From Tenuifilum sp. 4138str (GTDB lineage: Bacteria; Bacteroidota; Bacteroidia; Bacteroidales; Tenuifilaceae), in assembly GCF_041102575.1 (NCBI RefSeq), contig NZ_JBGCUE010000003.1, forward strand, positions 274,884 to 338,883: DNA of 64,000 nt. The letters run 5' to 3'. How positions within the stretch are numbered: position 1 is the first letter of the stretch; each line of letters begins with the position of its first letter. The position numbers and the translations under genes were made by a program. This document shows positions 25,058 through 33,964 of the stretch, in pieces. The notes beneath the pieces are model-generated. The model did no database searches. It was not told the origin of the DNA and saw only the letters and a program-made list of their open reading frames with translations.

Positions 25058-27943
25058 ATGAGAAAGCTGATATTCATCGCTTTTGCGATTTTTGCAACAA
25101 ATGCTTTTTCTCAGATCAATACTGCAGGGTTACCTATCATAAAGCATTACCCCAAATCGGTATATGGTGCAGGAACCCAAAACTGGTCTATTTGCCAGGA
25201 TAGTCGTGGATTTTTATATTTTGCCAACAACAACGGGTTGCTCCGATACGATGGCAACAGCTGGGATTTATTCCCATTGCCTAACAACCAGCTAGTCCGA
25301 TCTGTTTACTGTAGCGGCGATACAATTTTTGTGGGGGCTTTTGAGGAGATAGGCTACTTTGTATATCACCGTCAGGCCGATATGGTTTATCACTCATTAA
25401 TCAGCCTAGTCACTAAAACCGATGTAAATTTTGATGAGGCTTGGCGGATATTTAAGATCGGTCCTAAATACATTTTTCAAACATTTAGCCACATTCTAGA
25501 ATACAGCAAAGGAGAAATGCACGTCTTTAGGGCCCCTGAACTGCTTCAGTTCTCGTTTGTGATGCGGGGAAACTACTACGTGCAGGGTAAGGAGGGAAAT
25601 ATTTACCGTTACCAGAATGGTAGCTTTGATAGATTCAACGATAACGGTATTTTCAACGGAAAGCAAATTTGGGCATGCTTCGAAATATCGGGCGGTAAAA
25701 CCTTGCTTGCCACCATAAACCATGGCGTTTGGATTTTCGATGGAATTACCTTTACACCCTGGAAAGGGCAGGTTAACGATTTGCTTAAAGCGTACCAGGT
25801 GTTTTCGGCATCGAGGGTAAGTGGTGGTTACATAGCCTTTGGTACCATTCAGAACGGGTTAATCATTACCGACGATCAGGGGAATCTGGTTAAGTTTATC
25901 AATAAATCAACCGGGTTACAGAATAATACCATTTTAAGCACTTTTGTTGATAATGCCAATAATCTTTGGCTGGGTTTGGATAACGGGATCGACTACATTG
26001 AGCTTAACTCACCCCTCAGCTTTATTGGTGAGGGGTTAGGGCTTGAAGGGGCTGTGTATGCCACAAAAATTTTTGACGGGAAAATATTTGTAGGTACCAA
26101 CCAGGGGCTTTACGTGGCCTCATGGCCTATTGGCGTTTTTGTAGATGGCACCAAGCCTTTCCGAATGGTTCCTTTAACCAAAGGACAGGTATGGTCGCTT
26201 TTTGAGAGCGATGGCAAGCTCTACTGTGGCCATAACTTTGGTACTTTTATTATTGATAAGGGCTTGAATGTTAGGCTGATATCGCATGAGGAGGGCTCAT
26301 GGATGTTTTTACCCATTCGTAGCGTTCCCGACCTTATGATTGTTGGTAAGTATAAGGGTCTTCATCTGTACTCAAAAGCTAATGGTGAATGGAGGTACCT
26401 TAAAAAGATTGCAGGATTCAACGAGTCGTCAAGGTTGTTGGTTGAGGATGATAACGAGAGTATTTGGATGGCCCACGGCTATAAAGGTATTTTTAAGTTG
26501 ATGCTTAACCAAAGTAAGGATAGCATTAGGTTTTCAACCCTTTACGATAATACAAGAGGGTTTCCGGGTAAGTTTGCCATAAATGTTGAAAAGATTGGAA
26601 ATCAGGTTGTATTCCTTACCTCACAAGGTGTGTATAGGTATAACTCCCTTACCGATAATATGGAGCCCTACCAGGAGCTGAATCAGATTATTGGCGATGC
26701 TACAGGCGTTCGGCGTATGGTTGAGGATGAAAAGGGAAATATATGGATATTAAAGTCAAATGGTCTTCTAAAGTTAGTCCGCGAAGCAGATGGATCTAAA
26801 AGGGTTTATCAAACCCCCGTTAGCCGATTTGGCCCGAACCTCGTAGCTTCGTTTGAAAATATCTATGTTTACAATCATAGTAATATATTCATTGGTACTG
26901 AAAATGGGTTGGTGTATTACAGCAGCCTTTATAATCCTGAACTGCAAAAAAACGAGTTGTATTGTGCTGTAAAAAGTATCAGCTCAATTGGTAAGCATGA
27001 AAGCGTGATTTTCAACGATTATGCTTTAACAGGCAATGGAGGGTTGTATATTCCATTTAACCAAAATTCAATTCGGGTTACAGCGGCTGCCCCTGTTTAC
27101 AATGCAGGCGAAATTACATTTAGCTTTTTACTTAAGGGCTACGATAATGATTGGAGTCCGTGGCAGCGTGATAATGCTAAGGATTTTAGCCAAATTCCCT
27201 ACGGTGAGTACAACCTAATGGTTCGCGTACGCGATGCAATGGGCAGAATATCTGAACCCACTGTTGTGCATATTCAGGTTGGTTTGCCCTGGTACTTTAC
27301 CTGGTATGCTTTTATTCTTTACTTGGTACTTTTGGTAGCTGCCTTTTATACGCTTCGCATTCTTGTTCGGAGGAAGGTTCAACGTGCCACTGCAAGGGTA
27401 AAAGAGCAAAAGAATTTGGAGCTAAAAGTAAAGGAGGAGGAGCATAAGCGTCAAGTGCTTGAGGCGGAACGGGAGATCATAAGGCTTAAAACAGAGAATC
27501 TTCAGGTACAGATTGAACACAAAAACCGTGAACTAGCCGCAACTGCAATGCAAATTGCGCACAAGAACGACTTCCTTAACAGGCTTAGGTTAAGGCTTGA
27601 AGTTATTGCTAAATCAATTAACCCTGTTTCTCAGAAAGAAGTGCTCGACCTCATCCGAAATATTGACAACGACTTGAAGATGGACAAGGAATGGCAGCGC
27701 TTTGAGCACCATTTCGATGAGGTTCATAGCGGGTTTATCAAGAAGCTTAAGGAGTTGTATCCGGAGCTAACACCCAGCGAACTTAGGTTGTGTGCTTACC
27801 TTCGCCTTAACATGACCACAAAGGATATTGCCCAGATACTTAATATTAGCGTTCGCGGGGTGGAAATAAGCCGATACAGGCTAAGGAAAAAGCTCAAGAT
27901 TGAAAGCGATACAAACCTGGTTGATTTTATGCTGAACCTGTAA
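25058..27943 (+). CDS. Membrane sensor with beta-propeller, Y_Y_Y domain and LuxR-type HTH
   Basis: A 961-residue one-piece signalling protein. It has a signal peptide (1-18), a periplasmic propeller of two-component-regulator type repeats (about 25-665; e.g. SICQDSRGFLYFANNNGLLR), a Y_Y_Y domain (about 670-745), one membrane span (about 746-770), a cytoplasmic coiled coil (778-840) and a C-terminal LuxR-like helix-turn-helix (about 900-961; LTPSELRLCAYLRLNMTTKD). There is no histidine kinase or receiver domain, unlike hybrid two-component PUL regulators. It would sense oligosaccharides and act directly on DNA near the membrane. It converges on the glycan locus and ends two bases from the GH16 stop, so it probably controls that locus. 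Confidence 0.88.
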   Translation: MRKLIFIAFAIFATNAFSQINTAGLPIIKHYPKSVYGAGTQNWSICQDSRGFLYFANNNGLLRYDGNSWDLFPLPNNQLVRSVYCSGDTIFVGAFEEIGYFVYHRQADMVYHSLISLVTKTDVNFDEAWRIFKIGPKYIFQTFSHILEYSKGEMHVFRAPELLQFSFVMRGNYYVQGKEGNIYRYQNGSFDRFNDNGIFNGKQIWACFEISGGKTLLATINHGVWIFDGITFTPWKGQVNDLLKAYQVFSASRVSGGYIAFGTIQNGLIITDDQGNLVKFINKSTGLQNNTILSTFVDNANNLWLGLDNGIDYIELNSPLSFIGEGLGLEGAVYATKIFDGKIFVGTNQGLYVASWPIGVFVDGTKPFRMVPLTKGQVWSLFESDGKLYCGHNFGTFIIDKGLNVRLISHEEGSWMFLPIRSVPDLMIVGKYKGLHLYSKANGEWRYLKKIAGFNESSRLLVEDDNESIWMAHGYKGIFKLMLNQSKDSIRFSTLYDNTRGFPGKFAINVEKIGNQVVFLTSQGVYRYNSLTDNMEPYQELNQIIGDATGVRRMVEDEKGNIWILKSNGLLKLVREADGSKRVYQTPVSRFGPNLVASFENIYVYNHSNIFIGTENGLVYYSSLYNPELQKNELYCAVKSISSIGKHESVIFNDYALTGNGGLYIPFNQNSIRVTAAAPVYNAGEITFSFLLKGYDNDWSPWQRDNAKDFSQIPYGEYNLMVRVRDAMGRISEPTVVHIQVGLPWYFTWYAFILYLVLLVAAFYTLRILVRRKVQRATARVKEQKNLELKVKEEEHKRQVLEAEREIIRLKTENLQVQIEHKNRELAATAMQIAHKNDFLNRLRLRLEVIAKSINPVSQKEVLDLIRNIDNDLKMDKEWQRFEHHFDEVHSGFIKKLKELYPELTPSELRLCAYLRLNMTTKDIAQILNISVRGVEISRYRLRKKLKIESDTNLVDFMLNL

Positions 27944-27945
27944 GG

Positions 27946-29766
27946 CTAAAGCTTAATAAAACTGCCAGTTTGTAGCAAGTTTGTATGTGTAATTATTCTT
28001 ACGCTGTAAAACCCATTTGGAAGGTCTGAGATATTAATTTCACTATCACTATTTGAAATAATTTCTTTTACAAGAACACCTGCAATGTTAACTACTTGAA
28101 TTTTTACATTTCCCTTTAAAGCGCTTGAGTTGATTTTGATATAGGTTGATGCAGGATTTGGGTAAATTTCAAATCTGCTTATTTTATTCTCACTTGGCGT
28201 AAAGATGGTTAGCAGTGTATTGCTCAAAACAACATCTGAAATCCACAATGAATCAGATGCGGCTTTGCCGTAAACGCCATAGTTTACATAAAATCGAACA
28301 CCAGCAATTTGATGGTAGTTTACTTGCTTTCCATATTCAGGAGTGTTCGACCCCCAGTTGTTGTTAAAGTCGAATGAGTAGTAGTGGAATACACCATGGG
28401 GTTCAACGGGGTAAAAGCGGAAAACAGGCGATACATCGGTTAGCCGGCCATCAGTGTCGAAAAGGTCGGCGCGCATTACTACCGATTTGCTTTGGTTGTA
28501 GGTCATCATCTCCACATTGAGGGCTGTAAGGTTGCTCATGTCCACAGGGCTTTGAAATGTATAGGTGAAATACGGAAAGTCTTCAGGTTTAGTAATATTG
28601 TAGCTAGCCTTCAAAAGCGTATCGACAGCTGAAAGCGTGATGGTGTTGGGGCTGGTATTTAAACCAGCCCAACCCATAAGTCCATTTTCTTTTACGTTTA
28701 ACAGGCTAAACCTATCGCCGGTTGGAATAACGGCTGTTTTTACTGTCTTGGTGTATGTTCCACCAGCTTGCGGGTGTGTAATTTCTACTGATACATCACC
28801 CTGCACATCTCCCCAGTTTACAACAATTGAGTTAGTTCCCTGACCGCTAACAATGGTTGCACCTGCAGGTACACTCCAGCTGAACGTTGCATCGGCAACA
28901 TTCTGAATGCTGAATGTTACGCCCGTTTGGTTTGGTGAAACGTATTCGGGACCCGAAACCTTCAAGGCCGATACATCGATATATTGGTAAACCCGAACAT
29001 AATCAACATACATTTTTTGTGGCCAAATATTGGGGTCAACTCCTTGAGCACCACCCCAGTTGCCGCCTACGGCAATGTTGAGAATAAGATGAAAAACCTG
29101 ATCAAATGGCCAGGTTTTGTAATCCTTGTGCTCATTGTCAAAGGTGAAGTACTTATTATTATCAACATAGATGTCGATTTTTTCGGGGGTCCATTCAAGA
29201 GCGTAAAGATGGAAAGCGGTTTCGGCATCGGGAACCGAGATTGTTGCGGTTTTTTGAGTGCCAAGAACATGGTTGTAGGCTTCGGTGTGAATGCTTCCGT
29301 GCACTACCCCGGGGTCGTAGCCAACATACTCCATGATATCAATTTCACCACTCTTAGGCCAACTGCCATAAACCCAGTTGGTGGGTAGCATCCAAATGGC
29401 AGGCCATGTCCCAGTGCCCGAAGGCAGCTTGGCGTAAGCTTCAACTCTACCGTAAAGCCAATCGCCTTTATGGCGGGTAACTAATCGGGCCGAGGTGTAC
29501 TCGCTACCCTCGTACTGTTCCTTCCGAGCTTCAATTATTAGTTTCCCATTCTCAACGCGAGCGTTTTCGGATCGTGCATTAGTGTAGTACTGTAGCTCAT
29601 TGTTTCCCCAACCTCCTCCACCTACATCGTAACCCCACTTATCGGTGGCAGGCAATCCTGTGTAGTTAAACTCATCGTTCCATACCAGGACCTTAACCTG
29701 AGCAAGGCTTGTAAAGGGGACTACCAGTAGTAGTGCTATGATGCTATTGATAAACTTTTTATTCAT
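27946..29766 (-). CDS. Secreted GH16 beta-glucanase (laminarinase-like) with T9SS sorting domain
   Basis: The 606-residue enzyme has a signal peptide (1-23), a GH16 catalytic domain (about 25-270) with active-site signature EIDIME (nucleophile E141, acid/base E146), a PKD-like segment (about 275-355), a carbohydrate-binding-like beta domain (360-525) and a C-terminal sorting domain (from FEIYPNPASTYIKINS) that directs secretion by the type IX system. It would cut beta-1,3 or mixed-linked glucan outside the cell. The ATG at 29766 starts a good signal peptide. Last gene of the locus on this strand, preceded by a strong hairpin. The family is firm; the exact linkage is inferred. Confidence 0.93.
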   Translation of the reverse strand: MNKKFINSIIALLLVVPFTSLAQVKVLVWNDEFNYTGLPATDKWGYDVGGGGWGNNELQYYTNARSENARVENGKLIIEARKEQYEGSEYTSARLVTRHKGDWLYGRVEAYAKLPSGTGTWPAIWMLPTNWVYGSWPKSGEIDIMEYVGYDPGVVHGSIHTEAYNHVLGTQKTATISVPDAETAFHLYALEWTPEKIDIYVDNNKYFTFDNEHKDYKTWPFDQVFHLILNIAVGGNWGGAQGVDPNIWPQKMYVDYVRVYQYIDVSALKVSGPEYVSPNQTGVTFSIQNVADATFSWSVPAGATIVSGQGTNSIVVNWGDVQGDVSVEITHPQAGGTYTKTVKTAVIPTGDRFSLLNVKENGLMGWAGLNTSPNTITLSAVDTLLKASYNITKPEDFPYFTYTFQSPVDMSNLTALNVEMMTYNQSKSVVMRADLFDTDGRLTDVSPVFRFYPVEPHGVFHYYSFDFNNNWGSNTPEYGKQVNYHQIAGVRFYVNYGVYGKAASDSLWISDVVLSNTLLTIFTPSENKISRFEIYPNPASTYIKINSSALKGNVKIQVVNIAGVLVKEIISNSDSEINISDLPNGFYSVRIITHTNLLQTGSFIKL

Positions 29767-29784
29767 TCGTTTTTGTTTTTTAAG

Positions 29785-29872
29785 AAAAAGGCTTTCGGGA
29801 ATTGTCCATCTCACCTAACCATACTTATACGAAAAAAAACTTTTTTTGGACAATTAATCCGAAAGCCTTTTA
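29785..29872 (-). terminator. Large hairpin between the GH3 and GH16 genes (terminator or attenuator)
   Basis: Two stacked stems pair AAAGGCTTTCGG with its inverse (12 bp) and ATTGTCC with GGACAAT (7 bp). The outer 3' arm is followed on the minus strand by TTTTTCTT. It sits 8 bases after the GH3 stop and 19 bases before the GH16 start, so it may reduce read-through and set enzyme ratios. Confidence 0.65.
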
Positions 29873-29879
29873 CCCAAAG

Positions 29880-32126
29880 TTACTTCAACCTAAAACTCAA
29901 TTCTTGCAAGTCGCGGCTGTTGCCACCTACAAACACCTTGAAATCGCCGGGTTCGGCTTTAAATTCCATGGTGCGTGTATAAAAAGCCAGGTCGCTTGCG
30001 GTAAGTTTAAACATTACCTTTACGGTTTCTCCTTTTTTGATGAACACCTTCTCAAAACCCTTTAGCTCCTTAACTGGTCGGGTAACAGATCCCACCATAT
30101 CGCGAATGTAGAGCTGTACAACCTCTTCGCCATCGTAATTTCCGGTATTGGTCACATCTACCCAAACTTTAAGGGTATCGCTCATGCCAATTTCATTGGC
30201 GCTAATACCAAAATTACTGTAATCGAAAGAGGTGTAGCTAAGTCCGTAGCCAAATGGGTAAAGCGGTGTATTTGGACTGTCAATATACTTTGAGGTGTAC
30301 CTTTCGGTTTCAACCCGTGGTCTGCCGGTGTTTTTATGGTAATAGAATAAAGGAATTTGTCCAACATTACGGGGGAAGGTCATTGGCAGTTTGCCCGATG
30401 GGTTGTAGTCGCCAAAAAGTACATCGGCAACGGCAGGGCCTCCCATTGTGCCCGGGAGCCATGCTTCCAGAATTGCAGGAACTGCATTATCCATCCACTC
30501 AATGGTTAACGGACGACCGTTCATGAGAACAACCACCATGGGTTTCTTAAGCTCATTGATTGCTAAAACCAGATCCTTTTGAACTCCAGGTAAATCGAGG
30601 AAAGCCCTACTGAGCGCCTCGCCCGACATCATGGCCGCCTCGCCTACTACCAAAACAACAGCATCGGCTTTGCGAGCTGTGGCTATTGCTTCGGCAAATC
30701 CAGCTTTTGAATCGCCTGTAATATCGCAACCCTTTGCGTGAATTACCTTTGTGTTGGGTAATTTTTGACGAATACCGGTCAAAACCGATACAGCATCCTT
30801 GCCTTCACCCCTTGCTGACCAGGTTCCAATGATATCCTCGGTATTATCGGCTAATGGGCCAATAACTGCAACGGTGTTGAGTTTCTTGCTAAGTGGCAAC
30901 ACTCCATCGTTTTTTAGCAGAACCATCGATTTACGTGCAACTTCACGTGCAATCTCCAGGTGACGAGGGTTAAGTATTAACTCTTTCTCTCGGATTGTAT
31001 CGCAGTAGCGGTAAGGGTCATCAAACAGGCCAAGCATGAATTTAATGCGAAGAATACGCCTTACGGCATCATCAATCTGCTTTTCGGTAATCTTGCCATC
31101 GGCAAGCAACTTCTTAAGCTGATGTATGTAGATATGACCCTCCATATCCATGTCTATTCCAGCATTCATGGCTAGGTCGGCTGCTTGGTAGTCGTCAGAG
31201 GCAATCCCATGAACCAGCATCTCGCGTATTGAGGCCCAATCCGAAACAATAAATCCATTAAACTGCCATTCGTCCTTAAGGATATCCTTAACCATTTCCT
31301 TGTTACCAGTAACGGGTACACCGTTTAGCTCGTTGAACGACGACATAAATGTTCCAACACCAGCATCAATGGCAGCCTTGAAGGGAGGTAGGTAAACTTC
31401 GTGCAGTGTTCTGTTTGAAATATCTACCGTATTGTAATCGCGGCCTCCCATTGCTGCTCCATAGGCTACAAAATGTTTGGCGCAAGCAACAATAGTTGAT
31501 GGGTCAGCCAACGATGAGCCCTGAAAACCTTTTACCCGTGCTTTTGCAACAAGCGAACCGTAGAAAGGATCCTCTCCGGCTCCTTCCATTACACGCCCCC
31601 AGCGTGGGTCACGGGCAATATCAACCATTGGTGCAAAAGTCCAGTGCTGCCCTGCAGCAGCAGCCTCTATGGCTGCAATACGTGCCGATTTTTCGATGGC
31701 ATCTAAATCCCAACAGGCTGCCTCGCCCAGCGGAATGGGGAATATGGTTTTATAGCCATGTATTACATCGTAGCCAAAAATGAGCGGGATACCCAAACGG
31801 CTCTCCTCTACAGCAATTTTTTGCACCTTATAGGTGTAGGCTGCACCATTAACGTTGAGCATGCTTCCCACTTCACCTTTCCGAATAGCATCCTGGTACT
31901 CAGTTGCAAAGGTGATAGGGCCAGTAGTCTCTCCATTACCGGTTAGCTGGTTTAGCTGGCCTATCTTCTCGTCAATGGTCATAAGCTTTAGAACCGAGTC
32001 AACTTTCCCTTCAATTGCTGGATCGATAGATAGTTTGCCCCCCGAATGGTCCATTGTGGCTTTATTGCCACTACACGACCATGCTGCCAACGTTACAACT
32101 GCAATTATTAATTTCAATTTCATCAT
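29880..32126 (-). CDS. bglX: GH3 beta-glucosidase, lipoprotein
   Basis: The 748-residue enzyme removes terminal glucose from beta-glucan oligomers. A lipoprotein signal (MMKLKLIIAVVTLAAWSC) anchors it, probably on the periplasmic face. The N-terminal GH3 barrel spans about 45-390, with the nucleophile Asp in FIVSDWASIREM near residue 298. The C-terminal alpha/beta domain follows (about 410-625; KSMVLLKNDGVLPLSKK), then a fibronectin III-like domain (660-745). Overall plan is that of BglX. It follows the surface lipoprotein gene in the glycan locus. Confidence 0.93.
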   Translation of the reverse strand: MMKLKLIIAVVTLAAWSCSGNKATMDHSGGKLSIDPAIEGKVDSVLKLMTIDEKIGQLNQLTGNGETTGPITFATEYQDAIRKGEVGSMLNVNGAAYTYKVQKIAVEESRLGIPLIFGYDVIHGYKTIFPIPLGEAACWDLDAIEKSARIAAIEAAAAGQHWTFAPMVDIARDPRWGRVMEGAGEDPFYGSLVAKARVKGFQGSSLADPSTIVACAKHFVAYGAAMGGRDYNTVDISNRTLHEVYLPPFKAAIDAGVGTFMSSFNELNGVPVTGNKEMVKDILKDEWQFNGFIVSDWASIREMLVHGIASDDYQAADLAMNAGIDMDMEGHIYIHQLKKLLADGKITEKQIDDAVRRILRIKFMLGLFDDPYRYCDTIREKELILNPRHLEIAREVARKSMVLLKNDGVLPLSKKLNTVAVIGPLADNTEDIIGTWSARGEGKDAVSVLTGIRQKLPNTKVIHAKGCDITGDSKAGFAEAIATARKADAVVLVVGEAAMMSGEALSRAFLDLPGVQKDLVLAINELKKPMVVVLMNGRPLTIEWMDNAVPAILEAWLPGTMGGPAVADVLFGDYNPSGKLPMTFPRNVGQIPLFYYHKNTGRPRVETERYTSKYIDSPNTPLYPFGYGLSYTSFDYSNFGISANEIGMSDTLKVWVDVTNTGNYDGEEVVQLYIRDMVGSVTRPVKELKGFEKVFIKKGETVKVMFKLTASDLAFYTRTMEFKAEPGDFKVFVGGNSRDLQELSFRLK

Positions 32127-32187
32127 TTTCCGTTTTTCGGGTTTAAACAGGGTAACCCGTTAAGGATTACCCTGTGAACAGTATAGT

Positions 32188-33948
32188 TTACTTAAGCCCT
32201 TCGATATGAGGCCCAGCCAAATCGTCGAGGTGAACGCTAGAGGTTCCTCCGTTGTTACCGGGATTAATCATAATACGGACAACATTGTAGAAATCCTTAT
32301 TAAAGTTAGGATCAGTAGTCACATCCGAAGTGTAAATGTCACCTGTCCAATCCCAACCTGCACCAACTCCGGCAAAGTTAAACTCGGCAATTTCCCATTT
32401 ATTATCATTCTGGATGGTGTAGATCAAATCATGGGTTCCAGTTTGCCAAGCATTACCGCCTCGGTCAGTGTTTTCCAGTTTCAAAAGTACCTGGTCGCCA
32501 GCCTTACCGTAAACCAAAACCTTGAAAACGGGTTGAAGAGTAAGGTCAAATCTATATCCATCGGGGAGTTTGGTATAAGCATTTGCCCATTGTGCATTGT
32601 ACTTAGTAAATAAAGCGCAGTGTGCACTACGGTTCGGATACATACTATTATCAGGGTTGCTAACAATTTCAATAGTAGCACCACCATCGGCTTGATCAAC
32701 TTCCATGGGAACCAGAGTGGTTTCGCCAAAATCGTTGTACATCACCATGGCATCAAGTAAATACTCCTGATATGAAGGATGATTATTTTCAACATTTACA
32801 GTTGTTGATTTAGTAAATTCTTGATCGTTGGCATATACGGTTACGGTTACACTGTATGGGCCTTTTCGCATGTAGGTATGTAATACAACTTCACTTGAGT
32901 TGGAGGTTTCATAGGTAGAACCATCGCCAAAAGAGTATACAATGTTTGAAATTGTAAAATCAGATGGAACGCTTAAATTATCAAGAGTAAACTGATATTC
33001 ATTAGGATTAGCAGTAGTAGAAACACCTAAATCGTACGAAATGGTAGGCTTTACATATCCTTTAGGAATCAACTTATGGTAACGAGCTACACCACCAACT
33101 GTACGCAAGTGAAGAAAGTTCTCATTCCATTCTAAAACTTCGTATTTGCGAGGATTACCATCATCGTATGAAATATTACCCGATTGGCTTGAAATCTGGA
33201 TATAGGTCTTTCCATCTTCTTCGGAAACCGACCAAGTTAGGTTGCCACGGGCAGCATCGTTGGTGGTCATATCGATATCGTAGGCATCACTCCAAATTTC
33301 AGATAGGTAGTAACCACCTGCAATACCATCCTCATCGGCATTTCCATCGTGGTTTACGTGTGTAGCTCCATGAGTGTTAATTGTGTACTCAAATCCAATG
33401 AGTTTAAAAGTAAACTCATCGTCGTAGAGATAGTGTCCCGATTTAGCAAGGGGAGTCGCAGCCCACCACACGGGTGAATACGAATCGGCTGGTCCAACAC
33501 CCAAATGTGCATCGTTAAGGCTATCGATTACCCAAGTCTTTCCGTTGGCTGCATCGGCCCCTCCTGTAAGAGCAGTAATGAACGGGCTTTCAAGGTATGA
33601 CCAGTCGGTCTCTGTTTGTTCTAACTCCTTTGTTTTAGATGTACTACCACCCGAGGCATATAGGGTTAGAGTGATATTATAGGTTTTAGCAAGAGGGTAG
33701 TATGCAGTAACTGAATTCCCAACAGCTTTAATACCGTTGCCCAGATCCCAGTTTGCAATTCCTTTTACTGTAGATGTGTTAGTAATTACAAAGTGAAATG
33801 CATCATCGCCAGGGGTAATGGTAAAATCTAGCTGTTCAGTTGTAGGGGCATTCCCAATATTTGGTTTATCTAGTTCCATGGGCTCGCAACCAAACCAGGT
33901 AAGCCCAACAAGAACCAGAGCGGAAAATATGATGTGTCGTTTATTCAT
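32188..33948 (-). CDS. Surface glycan-binding lipoprotein (SusE/F position) with PKD-like repeats
   Basis: A 586-residue lipoprotein with signal MNKRHIIFSALVLVGLTWFGC and lipid site Cys21. Two PKD-like beta domains are seen: about 35-105 (WDLGNGIKAVGNSVTAYYPL) and about 305-385 (SFGDGSTYETSNSSEVV). A central domain (about 130-290; WVIDSLNDAHLGVGPADSYS) and a C-terminal jelly-roll-like domain follow. It directly follows susD, the usual place of glycan-binding outer-surface proteins, so it probably captures the polymer for SusC/D. Sequence is unlike SusE/F themselves. The ATG at 33948 gives the lipoprotein signal; longer starts do not. Confidence 0.82.
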   Translation of the reverse strand: MNKRHIIFSALVLVGLTWFGCEPMELDKPNIGNAPTTEQLDFTITPGDDAFHFVITNTSTVKGIANWDLGNGIKAVGNSVTAYYPLAKTYNITLTLYASGGSTSKTKELEQTETDWSYLESPFITALTGGADAANGKTWVIDSLNDAHLGVGPADSYSPVWWAATPLAKSGHYLYDDEFTFKLIGFEYTINTHGATHVNHDGNADEDGIAGGYYLSEIWSDAYDIDMTTNDAARGNLTWSVSEEDGKTYIQISSQSGNISYDDGNPRKYEVLEWNENFLHLRTVGGVARYHKLIPKGYVKPTISYDLGVSTTANPNEYQFTLDNLSVPSDFTISNIVYSFGDGSTYETSNSSEVVLHTYMRKGPYSVTVTVYANDQEFTKSTTVNVENNHPSYQEYLLDAMVMYNDFGETTLVPMEVDQADGGATIEIVSNPDNSMYPNRSAHCALFTKYNAQWANAYTKLPDGYRFDLTLQPVFKVLVYGKAGDQVLLKLENTDRGGNAWQTGTHDLIYTIQNDNKWEIAEFNFAGVGAGWDWTGDIYTSDVTTDPNFNKDFYNVVRIMINPGNNGGTSSVHLDDLAGPHIEGLK

Positions 33949-33964
33949 AGCTCTTCTTAATTTT

